64,000 nucleotides of DNA, taken from assembly GCA_016795485.1 (NCBI GenBank), contig JAEUHM010000003.1, positions 153,347-217,346 of the forward strand, given 5' to 3'. The translations under genes and the position numbers were made by a program. Below the pieces are notes generated by a model. That model searched no databases. It saw only the letters and a program-made list of their open reading frames with translations, and was not told where the DNA came from. The stretch is from Verrucomicrobiaceae bacterium. Its GTDB lineage: Bacteria > Verrucomicrobiota > Verrucomicrobiia > Verrucomicrobiales > Verrucomicrobiaceae. Below are positions 28,109-37,324 of the stretch, piece by piece. Position 1 is the first letter of the stretch, and each line of letters opens with the position of its first letter.

Positions 28109-29729
28109 CGTTGATGATTGTTTTGTGGTTTGCTGAGAATCGCTCCAGGAGATCCGCAGTCACTTCATGCCAGCCATACCAAGCCCAGTCGAACATGCTC
28201 ACGGTCTGGTCAAAAGCCTCATGAACTTGGCTGGCGGAGCGGGAGCGGAAGCGCAGTTCGCGGCGATAGTCACCATTTGATTTCCAACGTGATACAGCGA
28301 TGAGCTTGCGTTCACCGAGGTGCGCAAGTGTCGCGAGGAACAAAGCGCGCATCGCGAGCCGATAATCGCCAATCGCCGCTTTCTCTTGGGCTAGCCGCAG
28401 CCATTCCAGTTCGGGAAGCTGCGTGGCAACCACGGCATCGCTCTCCAAATTGATCTCTGGCACGGCGATTGGCGCTTTAGCTGGTGCTGGGGGCATTTTT
28501 CGCCATTGACGGTAAAGCACGACCAACAATGCTACACCCAAGATCGCGAGCGCCGTCCACAAAACCGTCTGAATGGTAGAAGCGCGCCCGGTGCCAAGAT
28601 CCTCCATGTCTCCGTCGAGTGAAATCTGCCGACCGCGGAAGATTCTGTCGAGCCAATCTCCAATCGTCCGGTCAAGCCAGCGTCCGACAGTCCTCATTGT
28701 ATCGACTGCCATGGACTCGATCGCATCGATAAAGTCGGCAATCCAGCCGCGCTCCTCTTTTTTGTTAGCCTCACGTGGTAGTTTCCATTGGAAGGCATCG
28801 GTTTGGAGTACGGATTGAATGCTCTCCTCCAATTGCTGAGGCGACACTGGTTTTTGGGCTATTGCTGGAGCTCCTGAAGTCGCCAGAAACCCGAGTCCGA
28901 TGACACAAACGGCCCGAGCTGAGGCAGTTTTGAATCCGATGAGCAAATCCTCTCCAGTTTTACGCGACTGGCTGTAAAAACACCGGAGGGCGTACACGGC
29001 CTTTACGATGGGGGCACAAACCACGTAGGTGCCGCAAATGGTTGCCGCAAGAATGCTCGTGCCGAGCAGTATCCAAGGGTTTAGAGCAATTGCATTAGTG
29101 CTGCCCGTGAAGGAACTGCCAAGCACCGCGATTAGCATCAAGCCGAAGAACAAGTTCATCCACACTGCTACTGAGAAGCACAAGAGCGCAATCATGACCC
29201 CATGGTTTTGGCCTTGTCTGAAGTGGCTCTGGGCAAGTGCCGACCGAACGACGTCACGTGTGCGTCCGCCATCCCGCAGAATCTGCACTGACAGTATTGA
29301 AGCGTTGTGGAAAGACGCATAAGCCCATCCAAACGGCAGCATTGCGGCTAGGGAGAGTGGCAAAATCCATGGCATGGATGCATGAACTAGAGCCTGTGAA
29401 GTGATCAGCCGTAGCTTGGATCGGAATGGCAGAGGAGCAGGGGAGTTGTCTCCCTTTAGTTGTCTCATCAAGTGATCGCCGAACATGGCGTGGCACACTT
29501 TCATGAAGACATAGGTTAGTGCCAGAAGCAGCGAACTAGAAGGGAGCCTGTTCTCCGCGCCAGCGCCACGGCTCATGTCATTCCAGAAATGAAGAAGCAC
29601 ACAGACGAACAAAAGTGTGCCGGAGAAATACCACGCCCAGGCGGATGGTGGTGTGGATCTTAGCAGGCTTGTCGCTTCTTCGATGATTTGTAAAACGGTG
29701 CGCTGATCTTGACGAGTTGTTGCGCTCAT
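28092..29729 (-). CDS. DUF4129 domain membrane protein
   Basis: 545 residues with about seven hydrophobic segments in the first 300, then a region with repeated Trp (SMAVDTMRTVGRWLDRTIGDWLDR, ~345) and a further helix (~385). The C-terminal ~130 residues are DUF4129 (EWLRLAQEKAAIGDYRLAMRALFLATLAHLG ~440, with the conserved R-W-K-S-N-G-D-Y-R). The family sits in MoxR operons linked to transglutaminase or polymer biogenesis. ATG overlap with the preceding small gene shows coupling. Confidence 0.83.
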   Translation of the reverse strand: MSATTRQDQRTVLQIIEEATSLLRSTPPSAWAWYFSGTLLFVCVLLHFWNDMSRGAGAENRLPSSSLLLALTYVFMKVCHAMFGDHLMRQLKGDNSPAPLPFRSKLRLITSQALVHASMPWILPLSLAAMLPFGWAYASFHNASILSVQILRDGGRTRDVVRSALAQSHFRQGQNHGVMIALLCFSVAVWMNLFFGLMLIAVLGSSFTGSTNAIALNPWILLGTSILAATICGTYVVCAPIVKAVYALRCFYSQSRKTGEDLLIGFKTASARAVCVIGLGFLATSGAPAIAQKPVSPQQLEESIQSVLQTDAFQWKLPREANKKEERGWIADFIDAIESMAVDTMRTVGRWLDRTIGDWLDRIFRGRQISLDGDMEDLGTGRASTIQTVLWTALAILGVALLVVLYRQWRKMPPAPAKAPIAVPEINLESDAVVATQLPELEWLRLAQEKAAIGDYRLAMRALFLATLAHLGERKLIAVSRWKSNGDYRRELRFRSRSASQVHEAFDQTVSMFDWAWYGWHEVTADLLERFSANHKTIINDGTAS

Positions 29730-30073
29730 CGGTTACCGAGTGCCTCCCACACAGAACCTTCATGAAACGACTCGGGAATCGACAATAGAATACGACCGAC
29801 TAGGAAGATGGTCATCCAGATGATGATTAAGCCAATTCCAAGCTGGAGAGATGTGGTTAGAAGAAACCAATCGCGCTTTGGCTTCTTCTTGGGAGCCGTG
29901 AGGCTGGTAAAGCAGGACGCGCATAACATCCTCCGCTCCACGGGTGTCACGCATTCCCTACAGAAACGCAGACCACATCCTGTGCAGCGAGCGGCGGCTT
30001 CACGAGCGGGGTGATTTCTGCAATGGTTGTCCGTTGCTGATCTCAATCCTTGGAACTCAATGGTGGCAGGCAC
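29726..30073 (-). CDS. Small membrane protein with B-box-like zinc finger
   Basis: 115 residues, GTG start at 30073 (no early ATG in frame). A cluster CxxH...CxxC...CxxC...C...CxxC (residues ~18-55: C-R-N-H, C-T-G-C, C-R-E-C, C-A-S-C) is a B-box/double zinc-ribbon type domain. A single transmembrane helix follows (~72-100). Its stop overlaps the DUF4129 start by four bases (ATGA). Likely a small component of the MoxR-operon complex; no function is known. Confidence 0.75.
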   Translation of the reverse strand: MPATIEFQGLRSATDNHCRNHPAREAAARCTGCGLRFCRECVTPVERRMLCASCFTSLTAPKKKPKRDWFLLTTSLQLGIGLIIIWMTIFLVGRILLSIPESFHEGSVWEALGNR

Positions 30074-30117
30074 TGGAGGAGGCTACAATTTTGCTTAGCA
30101 AGCTCAAGCAACGTTTC

Positions 30118-31149
30118 TCATGCAGACGGGTGCCCGTGGAAGAGACGCCGAGCTCTGATCGCCGCTGGCAATGCGATTAGACCGCAGAAAATCAAGATCA
30201 CCCCAGAGACGACCATCGCGGTGGCTACACGCGGCCATTCAGGGTATCCAATCTTGGCCATTTCATCGAAGGACTGAATGTCAAAACCAGAGAAGACACG
30301 AGCACTGCTGCCGACTTCACCGATCGTTTGAAAGTGAGACACGTTCAGGAGGATGTACATGCCTATCCCCACAGCGGTGGTCAAAAACACACCAGTCCAC
30401 AGGCTCCCGAGAATGGCGGATGGGAGTGCGCGATCACGATTGCGCCCCAACCCGGCAATGCAAAGCATCCCGGCAATCGTGATCATCACGCCGCTGATTA
30501 CTGTCACGGCGGTAATGGAACTGATACTGTCTAGCCCCTGAAGGCCACCAGCTGCGATTAATGCAACGCTAGCACTCGTTACTGATTTAGAGCCTGCGAA
30601 TGGGAGTTTTGTTTTGGTGCCTTGCAGCGGAATAGCAACGGCAGGTGTGGCTCCACTCGGTTCTTGGGCTGTCTTTGGCAGTTCACCCTGATGAATCATA
30701 CAAAGCTCGGCAGCTCGAGAAACCAGTTTGAGGGCGGCCTTTTGCCGTTTGATCCCCCGGACGGTCATGACTTGAACGGCTGTCAGCACCTTGGCCCTTA
30801 CGGTTGGTCCCTTGATCCAGTTGGCAGCCAATACGATCAATCCTGGCACTCCGAACAAAAATCCGAAGAAGTGGAGCGCGGAGTTGTCGTCTGACACCGC
30901 TGTAGCAGAAATCCAGCCGCCCAAACCCAGAAGTAAAACCCCAACCACGTTGTACCAAAGGCGATGCTGCGTCTTGGCGATGGAGATCGCCTGCACATTA
31001 CGAAAGTCGATCCTTCGGTAGCTTTCTGAGACACGAGCGATGAACGCCTGGGTTTCGATAAACAGGAAATGATCTGGACCTTCCCAGACCGTTCCTCCAG
31101 CTCGTGTGCTGCCGGTAATCCATCGATACTGATCAAAGGCCTTCTTCAT
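30118..31149 (-). CDS. Multi-pass membrane protein of unknown function
   Basis: 343 residues. The N-terminal ~60 residues are soluble and beta-rich (WEGPDHFLFIETQAFIARVSESYRRIDFRNVQAISIAK), which resembles bacterial PH-like folds but is not certain. About six transmembrane helices follow (paired near 67-110, a block near 195-240 and two near 255-330). A basic loop around residue 130 contains RGIKRQKAALKL. It directly follows the zinc-ribbon membrane gene (the stop codon of that gene begins next to this start). Not recognised as a known family. Confidence 0.7.
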   Translation of the reverse strand: MKKAFDQYRWITGSTRAGGTVWEGPDHFLFIETQAFIARVSESYRRIDFRNVQAISIAKTQHRLWYNVVGVLLLGLGGWISATAVSDDNSALHFFGFLFGVPGLIVLAANWIKGPTVRAKVLTAVQVMTVRGIKRQKAALKLVSRAAELCMIHQGELPKTAQEPSGATPAVAIPLQGTKTKLPFAGSKSVTSASVALIAAGGLQGLDSISSITAVTVISGVMITIAGMLCIAGLGRNRDRALPSAILGSLWTGVFLTTAVGIGMYILLNVSHFQTIGEVGSSARVFSGFDIQSFDEMAKIGYPEWPRVATAMVVSGVILIFCGLIALPAAIRARRLFHGHPSA

Positions 31150-31740
31150 TTATCTAGTAGCCAAAAAGTAGATCAGGAAACCAATGGCCGCTATTTGCAG
31201 CAATGCGATGACCATGCCGATAATAAGTCTGATCCTTGTGCGCGGAATCAGGCTGCGGGGTGAGTTCCAGTGCCAGAACCCCAGGATGAGCGCTGCGGGA
31301 GCCGTTATGACCAGTGCGGGGTAGAAAAGAATCGGCAAAATGGCCAGTGTGAGGATGATGTTGTCCCACAACAGCCTTTTTGATTGGAAGTCGACATTTT
31401 TGGCATCGGATCGCAGGTGTTCGAGGCATTTGAGGCAAACGGTTTTGCTTCCCCATGCGGCCGCCCAAGCGTCTGAGACGAGCACGCCACAGTGACTACA
31501 TTCTTTGGTGGCCTTCCGTTGCGGCGAGTAGAAACATGCAGATTCACCTTCTCCCGGAGGATCATCGGTGAGACTGGGCGGTTTGCCTGTTGCGGGGTTG
31601 AACAACGCGGGGAATGGCAGCACGTCGTTTACCTTGCCACACCGGGAGCAAGCGACTTGTAGCAACTGCCCGTTGCCCTCAGCGACAGGGAGACCTGCTG
31701 CATTGCAGCTAGCGCAGTGAGCTGTGCGCAACGAACTCAT
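31150..31740 (-). CDS. Zinc-ribbon membrane protein
   Basis: 196 residues. Three Cys pairs (CASC, CSRC, CSHC...CLKC) in the first ~115 residues form two zinc ribbons; the last ~80 residues carry two hydrophobic helices (~135-160 and ~172-195). It resembles the zinc-finger membrane protein encoded three genes downstream in the same operon. Start ATG at 31740, and its stop touches the start of the next gene, so it is coupled. Function unknown. Confidence 0.72.
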   Translation of the reverse strand: MSSLRTAHCASCNAAGLPVAEGNGQLLQVACSRCGKVNDVLPFPALFNPATGKPPSLTDDPPGEGESACFYSPQRKATKECSHCGVLVSDAWAAAWGSKTVCLKCLEHLRSDAKNVDFQSKRLLWDNIILTLAILPILFYPALVITAPAALILGFWHWNSPRSLIPRTRIRLIIGMVIALLQIAAIGFLIYFLATR

Positions 31741-31762
31741 CCTGTCGGAGCGTCTGTCTTGC

Positions 31763-32521
31763 CTATCGACTGACGATTACACGTGTAGAGGCAATGTGGT
31801 CGTGAAGGGCGCGCTTTTGTAGATCGAAGGCTGCGATGACATACCCGATCAAGCAGGTAAAGTTCGTCACAATATCCGCAAATGCTCTTCCAAAAGCTTT
31901 GCCCATGGTGATGGGTGAGTTGTCTGCGTTGACCACTTTGAGGCGGAGCGCCATCTTGCCCACGGTTGCTCCATATTTGCCAACCATGATGCCATTGTAG
32001 AAAATCTGAAACCCAAAGCCTACCGCGCTCATTAGCCCGATTGCAGTGAAAAACTTGGCCATCTGTTCTGGAGAAGGATCGCCCTCCATGGGTCCGATCG
32101 ATTGAAGACTCGACATAAAGTCGATTCCCACAAGGCTGAGAATGAACATCGCCCCATAGAAGATAATGTTTTGCACGATTCCATCGATCAACTTGGCCAC
32201 AACCCTGATCCAGAATCCCGCATACTCTTGGTTCGTGTTGCTGAGCACGCCTTCTCTCATTTGCTGGACGTAGACATCCTTGTTTTCAACGTTGAACTGA
32301 ACGCCAGCCACTTCGGTCAAGTTGGATTCAGGGGTGGGCGGAGGCGTGGGGGCGCCTGATGATGAAGCTGGCATTGCGCTCGACATTGGCTGCCAGTCGG
32401 GAAGTCCTTCACGCCAGACGAGAGTATTGAGATTGATGGTGCCGACTTGCAGAAGTCGCTGGAGCTCTGCTTCGTTGACAGGGCCTTGTTGTTGTCCGTT
32501 GAGAGCGTAATACCAATTCAT
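31763..32521 (-). CDS. GYF_2-RDD family membrane protein
   Basis: 252 residues from the ATG at 32521 (the frame extends upstream to 32623 without support). Residues ~1-45 form a GYF_2 domain (WYYALNGQQQGPVNEAELQRLLQ...W), followed by a Pro/Ser linker. From ~88 on is an RDD domain (AGFWIRVVAKLIDG; K-Y-G-A-T-V-G-K-M-A-L-R-L-K-V-V) with three or four membrane helices. RDD proteins are inner-membrane proteins of mixed function. First gene of the MoxR operon, 22 bp before the next. Confidence 0.88.
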   Translation of the reverse strand: MNWYYALNGQQQGPVNEAELQRLLQVGTINLNTLVWREGLPDWQPMSSAMPASSSGAPTPPPTPESNLTEVAGVQFNVENKDVYVQQMREGVLSNTNQEYAGFWIRVVAKLIDGIVQNIIFYGAMFILSLVGIDFMSSLQSIGPMEGDPSPEQMAKFFTAIGLMSAVGFGFQIFYNGIMVGKYGATVGKMALRLKVVNADNSPITMGKAFGRAFADIVTNFTCLIGYVIAAFDLQKRALHDHIASTRVIVSR

Positions 32522-32586
32522 GTGATTGTGGGTGTGATTTGTTAGTCCAAGCTGACTGAAGCTTGGCAAACTGCGAAGAAAAATCT

Positions 32587-32859
32587 TTAGTGATCTGTAG
32601 AATCTTGATGCTGGTCGATCCACTCCAAGGCTTTTGTGAAACTAGCGCTGGTCAAAAAATGCCTCAGGCGGGGATCAAGCTGCATCGACCATTTGTTTTT
32701 GAACTCATCAAGCTCCTCCGATACACGCTGAAGTTCCGCGAGGTGCGTTGATGGGTCTAGGTCTCGCAACGTATGATTAGAGATCGTGTCGAGCCGTTGC
32801 TGAAGGAGCATACGAAGTCTGCTGATGGGTAAAGTGATGTCTGATGGCGATGAACTCAC
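32587..32859 (-). CDS. Hypothetical small helical protein
   Basis: 90 residues from a GTG at 32859; the frame can be extended upstream to 32928 with a less plausible N-terminus (MSATFLCGF). The protein is predicted to be alpha-helical, with a coiled-coil-like run of Leu and Glu (LQQRLDTISN, LQRVSEELDEFKNKW) and a C-terminal ALEWIDQHQD. No family is recognised. Its leader faces dnaA, 271 bp away, and it lies 65 bp upstream of the RDD gene in the same direction. Confidence 0.55.
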   Translation of the reverse strand: MSSSPSDITLPISRLRMLLQQRLDTISNHTLRDLDPSTHLAELQRVSEELDEFKNKWSMQLDPRLRHFLTSASFTKALEWIDQHQDSTDH

Positions 32860-33130
32860 GGTGGGATCAACGAAGCATGATATTCTTATGCGAGGAACAT
32901 GAAAACCGCACAAAAATGTCGCCGACAAGAAATGTTTTTTTGAAAGAAGGTGAGTTACAAAAACAATTTCAAAAACTTGAGAAGATTCTCTTGTCCAGAG
33001 TCACAATTTCGTCATACACCAGAGTAGAGTTTTTTGAAAAACGAAAAGCCAATGTTTGGCACCGATGCAGGCTTTTCGTCGCTCAACCACTCTGCCGATT
33101 TTCTTCTGATCCTCCTCAACCAACATCTCA

Positions 33131-34606
33131 ATGGCCGCTCCCTCAAACGATTCTAACTTCACACAAGACCCAGATAGCCAGCCTCAGCATACCTCCCTCA
33201 CTCATGCTAACCTTGACTCGTTTCTCACCTCCCTCGTTCAGGCCCTAAAGGTCCGAGTTGGTAGAGAGTATGACCGTTGGTTTGCCAATATGAATGCCGA
33301 ACATGATGCTCGCACGGGCGTCATTATCACCGTCCCGGCACCGATCTATCAACTCTGGATCGAAAAGAACTATATGAACGCACTCAATGAAGCCGTGAAA
33401 GAGGTTATCGGTTCTGTCCGACCCGTTGAGATCAGGACTGCGTCTGAACGTGACTCTTCTGCGGACGAGAAGGAAATGGCGCTTGCATATCGACGTCAGG
33501 GTGGGGAGGCATCGAATCGGGAGGCAGCTTCCAAAGTGGTGGCTGAGTCAGTGCGTGCGCCATCCAGCCTTGCCGAGGCGGGGATCAATCCCAAGTTCAC
33601 TTTTGAAAACTACATCACGGGTCCAGGAACCTCATATGCAGCTGCTGTTGCACGTGCCGTGGCCGAGAAGCCGGGGCGGGTTTACAATCCGTTATTTTTC
33701 TACGGAGCCTCAGGTCTTGGCAAGACGCATTTGCTCCAGGCCATCGGTCGGGAAGTGATGTTTCGGAAAAAGAAGGCAGTGGTTCGGTATGTCACGTCCG
33801 AGATGTTCACCAATGAGTTTGTCGAAGCCATTCGCCGCCAGTCGTTAGCTACTTTCCGACAGAAATACCGCAAGGTAGATGTCCTGCTCATTGATGATGT
33901 GCACTTCTTTGCAGAGAAGGACAGTACCCAAGAGGAGTTCTTCCACACGTTCAACGATTTGTTCAACAACACCAAGCAGGTCGTGCTAGCCAGTGACCGC
34001 GCTCCCAAGGACATCAAGGGTCTTGAGGACCGTTTGGTCTCCCGCTTTGATTGGGGGCTAACCACTGAGATTCAGGTTCCGGACTATGAGACGCGTGTGG
34101 CTATCCTCCGTTGGAAAGCGTCTGATTCGGAGTTGAACCTTGAACCTTGGGTCTTGGAATACATTGCTCAGCGGGTCCGATCTGATGTGCGGCGGCTCGA
34201 GGGCGCGCTGATGCGTGTCGCGGCTCACATTTCGATTCACGACACTCAGGTTACTGAGGACTTGCTTGATCAAATGCTCAAAGATGTGGCGGATCAAGAC
34301 AGCAGTCACTCGGTTAACATTGACCGCATCCAGCGCATGGTGGCAGAGCGGTACGATATCCGGATGTCCGAGCTATTGGGGCGGGGACGTCCCAAAATGA
34401 TCGCCGAAGGTCGCCAAGTGGCTATGTATCTTACCCGTGAGATGACCAAAATCTCACTTGTAGAGGTGGGTAAAGCGTTTGGTGGGCGCGACCATGGCAC
34501 CGTGATCCACGCCGTTAAGGTCGTTACCGGGCGCATGGAAGTGGAGGACGGCTTCAGGAATATGATTGCAGAGCTGAAGGCTCGCATTTCATCTCCAGCT
34601 CCTTAG
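33131..34606 (+). CDS. dnaA: Chromosomal replication initiator DnaA
   Basis: 491 residues with all four domains: N-terminal domain I (~25-100), a linker, AAA+ domain (FTFENYITGPGTSYAAAVARAVAE; Walker A FYGASGLGKTHL ~200; Walker B LLIDDVHFF; sensor region) and the C-terminal DNA-binding domain with LGRGRPKMIAEGRQVAMYL and GRDHGTVIHAVK (~455). DnaA binds DnaA boxes and melts oriC. No Shine-Dalgarno sequence is evident before the ATG. Followed by a terminator at 34624 and then dnaN. Confidence 0.98.
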   Translation: MAAPSNDSNFTQDPDSQPQHTSLTHANLDSFLTSLVQALKVRVGREYDRWFANMNAEHDARTGVIITVPAPIYQLWIEKNYMNALNEAVKEVIGSVRPVEIRTASERDSSADEKEMALAYRRQGGEASNREAASKVVAESVRAPSSLAEAGINPKFTFENYITGPGTSYAAAVARAVAEKPGRVYNPLFFYGASGLGKTHLLQAIGREVMFRKKKAVVRYVTSEMFTNEFVEAIRRQSLATFRQKYRKVDVLLIDDVHFFAEKDSTQEEFFHTFNDLFNNTKQVVLASDRAPKDIKGLEDRLVSRFDWGLTTEIQVPDYETRVAILRWKASDSELNLEPWVLEYIAQRVRSDVRRLEGALMRVAAHISIHDTQVTEDLLDQMLKDVADQDSSHSVNIDRIQRMVAERYDIRMSELLGRGRPKMIAEGRQVAMYLTREMTKISLVEVGKAFGGRDHGTVIHAVKVVTGRMEVEDGFRNMIAELKARISSPAP

Positions 34607-34623
34607 GTGCTTGCGACCATGCT

Positions 34624-34667
34624 AGGCGTTCGGACCCACATATCTTGGGTTCGTGCGCCTTTTTTTC
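34624..34667 (+). terminator. Rho-independent terminator after dnaA
   Basis: A 15-bp stem with two wobble pairs and one mismatch (AGGCGTTCGGACCCA against TGGGTTCGTGCGCCT) closes a seven-base loop and is followed by seven T's. It separates dnaA from dnaN, so dnaN probably has its own promoter between about 34668 and 34723. Confidence 0.88.
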
Positions 34668-34723
34668 TCAATATCCTTGCTGAATGGTGGCAACCCGCTA
34701 AGAAAGCAGATTGATCCGACTTT

Positions 34724-35821
34724 ATGAAGTTTACAATCAGCAAGCAGGCATTCCTGGACGCGATTCAACAAGTGCAGCACGTCGTTAGTGCGCGCACAAC
34801 GCTGGCCATCCTCTCCAACGTGCTGCTCAAGGCGAAACCTGGCGTCTTGGAACTCACGACGACCGACTTAGATGTAGGCGTAAGTGGAACTGTGGCTGCC
34901 GATGTGGAAGCATCTGGCGCAACGACCCTACCTGCCAGAAGGCTTGCCACGATCATCCGTGAACTTCCTGCTGATGAGGTCCATGTCACGGTGGATGAAA
35001 AGAATGTCGCGAGCATCCAGAGTGGTCCCAGTACTTTCAAACTACTCGGCCTCACGAGCGAGGAGTTCCCGCCTCTGCCAAGGTTTGATGGTGGCTCTGA
35101 GTTCACCATGAAGCAGGCCGATCTGCGCGACTGCTTGCGCCGCACAGCATACTCCATCTCCACGGATGAGACCCGCTATGTGCTCAATGGCATCCTGTTT
35201 GCCTTCAAGGACAACCTTTTGACGATGGTAGCCACCGACGGACGTCGGTTGGCGATGGTGGAGCACGAGATGGAGTTCCCTCAAAGTCATGAGATCGAGT
35301 TTATCGTGCCCACCAAGGCAGTGAATGAGCTTCAGCGCATTTTGGGAGACGAGGGTGAAGTCACCATCAAAGTAACCGGCAGTCAGGCCGGTTTCGACAT
35401 GGGTAATGGATTGCTGGTCACCAAATTGATTGAGGGCAATTACCCCAACTACCGCCAAGTCATCCCCGGTGATCCGAAAGAGCGAATCAGCATCGAGCGT
35501 GAAAGCTTCCTGCGTTCAGTTTCTCGTGTGTCGCTGCTTGCCAGTGAGAAGTCTAACTCTGTGAAGCTTATTTTCACCCAAGGCAATGTAGAGATCGTGG
35601 CTGCATCCCAGGATATCGGTGAGGCACGTGAGAGTCTCGCGATTCCGTACAAGGGGCCGAACATGACCATCGCTTTCAACCCGGAGTATCTGATGGCTCC
35701 GTTGCGTAACCTGACGACGGATGAAATCTCCCTCAATTTGATTGATGAAATCAGCCCAGGGGTCATTCGCGTTGGCAATACCTTCCTTTACGTGCTCATG
35801 CCCATGCGTGTGACCGCTTGA
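34724..35821 (+). CDS. dnaN: DNA polymerase III sliding clamp, beta subunit
   Basis: 365 residues. All three clamp domains: N-terminal [21 protein letters not shown], central [22 protein letters not shown], and the C-terminal [23 protein letters not shown], ending in YVLMPMRV. This is the ring that keeps polymerases on DNA. The gene directly follows dnaA, the conserved bacterial arrangement. The downstream lipoprotein gene begins within 15 bases of its stop. Confidence 0.98.
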   Translation: MKFTISKQAFLDAIQQVQHVVSARTTLAILSNVLLKAKPGVLELTTTDLDVGVSGTVAADVEASGATTLPARRLATIIRELPADEVHVTVDEKNVASIQSGPSTFKLLGLTSEEFPPLPRFDGGSEFTMKQADLRDCLRRTAYSISTDETRYVLNGILFAFKDNLLTMVATDGRRLAMVEHEMEFPQSHEIEFIVPTKAVNELQRILGDEGEVTIKVTGSQAGFDMGNGLLVTKLIEGNYPNYRQVIPGDPKERISIERESFLRSVSRVSLLASEKSNSVKLIFTQGNVEIVAASQDIGEARESLAIPYKGPNMTIAFNPEYLMAPLRNLTTDEISLNLIDEISPGVIRVGNTFLYVLMPMRVTA

Positions 35822-35835
35822 GACGCCCTCTCCTC

Positions 35836-36360
35836 ATGAAACTGCATATCCTCAGAACCCTCACCCTCGCATCCTTGGCCACTGTGCTATTGGACAGCTG
35901 TGGTTCATATCCTCCAGCACCTCCACCGCGCGGTCGAAACCTAGATCAGCCGCCGCAGGGCTCTGGAAATCGCTATCTTGAAGGTGGTGAGAACCTCGCG
36001 CCGCAAAATCCAGCAGAGCCTCGGGACCCGAACGCTCTCTACTCGCCGCCGCCACCTCCAGGGGATCCTGCTACAGTGCAACCTCCCAACAGCGTGCCAC
36101 CATCGGACGGTACAACACCGCCGCCGAACCCCACTGCTGGGAATCCAACTGCGACTCAACCGCAGACTCCAGCACCTGCTCCCACTCCGTCTCCTACCCC
36201 GGCAAGCGATCAACTTCCGTTCGGAATCAAAGTTCCCGGAAAGCCAGGCTTTGTCTTGAGTCCGTATGACAAGACTGCTGGTATTGTGGACGTGCAGGGC
36301 ATTGCTCCTGGCAAAAAAGTGCGGTGTCCGTATACCGACAAAATATTTCTTGTTCCCTAA
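35836..36360 (+). CDS. Proline-rich lipoprotein
   Basis: 174 residues from the ATG at 35836; a TTG at 35818 would add six residues. Lipobox VLLDSC with the lipidated Cys at about residue 22. Residues ~30-125 are Pro/Thr/Asn/Gln-rich, unstructured repeats; the last ~45 residues (from [20 protein letters not shown]) appear folded and end in [11 protein letters not shown], which is the type of short C-terminal domain shared by many verrucomicrobial lipoproteins. Function unknown; a cell-wall linker role is only inferred. It is the last gene before the terminator at 36392. Confidence 0.8.
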   Translation: MKLHILRTLTLASLATVLLDSCGSYPPAPPPRGRNLDQPPQGSGNRYLEGGENLAPQNPAEPRDPNALYSPPPPPGDPATVQPPNSVPPSDGTTPPPNPTAGNPTATQPQTPAPAPTPSPTPASDQLPFGIKVPGKPGFVLSPYDKTAGIVDVQGIAPGKKVRCPYTDKIFLVP

Positions 36361-36391
36361 TCGCGCTGAAAATCGCTATTGATTGATCTTG

Positions 36392-36430
36392 CGGGCGCGC
36401 GGCCTTCTTCCGCGCGCCCGTCTTCGTTTT
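36392..36430 (+). terminator. Rho-independent terminator
   Basis: A perfect 11-bp GC-rich stem (CGGGCGCGCGG / CCGCGCGCCCG) with a seven-base loop, followed by TCTTCGTTTT. It lies 31 bases after the lipoprotein stop and ends just before tyrA; the TTG at 36429 sometimes offered as a tyrA start lies inside its tail. Confidence 0.88.
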
Positions 36431-36443
36431 GATTACCAACCAC

Positions 36444-37316
36444 ATGGACGCCGCAGCCCGTTTCCCAGACTCCGTTGCCATTTTGGGCCCCGGCCTCTTG
36501 GGCGGGTCATTGGCGCTGGCATTAAAATCTGATTTTGGCGCTGCGGTGGACGTTCGTCTGTGGGCTCGGCGAGATGCTGCGCTCCAGGAGGCAACAGGAG
36601 CTGCCGACTTGCTCACCAATGACTTGGAGAAGGCGACTCGTGACGCAGAGATGGTCGTGCTTGCTACGCCTGTTGGCATCATGGCCAGCTTGTGTTCGCA
36701 GCTCGCTCCCTACCTCAGGCCTGGTACGCTGGTTACCGATGTTGGCAGTGTCAAAGGCAGTCTGGTGCGCCCCATACGTGAGGCATTGAGCCGTAGCGAT
36801 GTCCCATACCTTGGCAGTCATCCCATGGCCGGGTCTGAGCAGACGGGGTTCAAAGCTGCAAGGGCAGATTTGTTTCAGCGCGCTGTTTGCATTCTGACAC
36901 CGGACGAATCAAATGCGCCCGCAGACATCGAACGGCTAGAAACCTTTTGGCTACGGCTTGGCTGTAAAACGTTGCGTATGAGTGCTGAGGAGCACGACCG
37001 CAAGATAGCGCGCATTAGCCATCTTCCACATGCTGTCGCTTCAGCTGTCGTTCGTGCAGCTCTTGCCGCAGATCCGACTGCCGCAGAGTGCACTGGCAAT
37101 GGATTTCGGGATGCGACTCGGATTGCTGGAGGTGACCCAGGCATGTGGGCCGGCATCCTCCTCGAGAATCGTGATCAAGTTCTTGCTGCATTGCACGATG
37201 TTTCGTCCCAAATCACAGAGCTGGTTGAAATCCTACGGCGGCTGGACGAAGAAGCTCTCCGCCGTTACCTTGATGCCGCGCGATCCCTCCGCAAGCACGT
37301 CCCGGCAGCCCGTTAA
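36444..37316 (+). CDS. tyrA: Prephenate dehydrogenase
   Basis: 290 residues from the ATG at 36444. N-terminal NAD(P)-binding Rossmann motif VAILGPGLLGGSLAL (residues ~11-25), TDVGSVKGS (~103), GSHPMAGSEQTG (~125, the catalytic His/substrate motif), EEHDRKIARISHLPHAVA (~180) and GGDPGMWAGILLENRD. It converts prephenate to 4-hydroxyphenylpyruvate for tyrosine. First gene of a tyrA-aroA-cmk-plsC run; eight bases separate it from aroA. Confidence 0.96.
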   Translation: MDAAARFPDSVAILGPGLLGGSLALALKSDFGAAVDVRLWARRDAALQEATGAADLLTNDLEKATRDAEMVVLATPVGIMASLCSQLAPYLRPGTLVTDVGSVKGSLVRPIREALSRSDVPYLGSHPMAGSEQTGFKAARADLFQRAVCILTPDESNAPADIERLETFWLRLGCKTLRMSAEEHDRKIARISHLPHAVASAVVRAALAADPTAAECTGNGFRDATRIAGGDPGMWAGILLENRDQVLAALHDVSSQITELVEILRRLDEEALRRYLDAARSLRKHVPAAR

Positions 37317-37324
37317 CCCCGTCC

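Noticed and set aside
32860..33130. oriC
   Set aside because: No DnaA-box cluster was recognised; only AT-rich sequence and proximity to dnaA, which is not sufficient.
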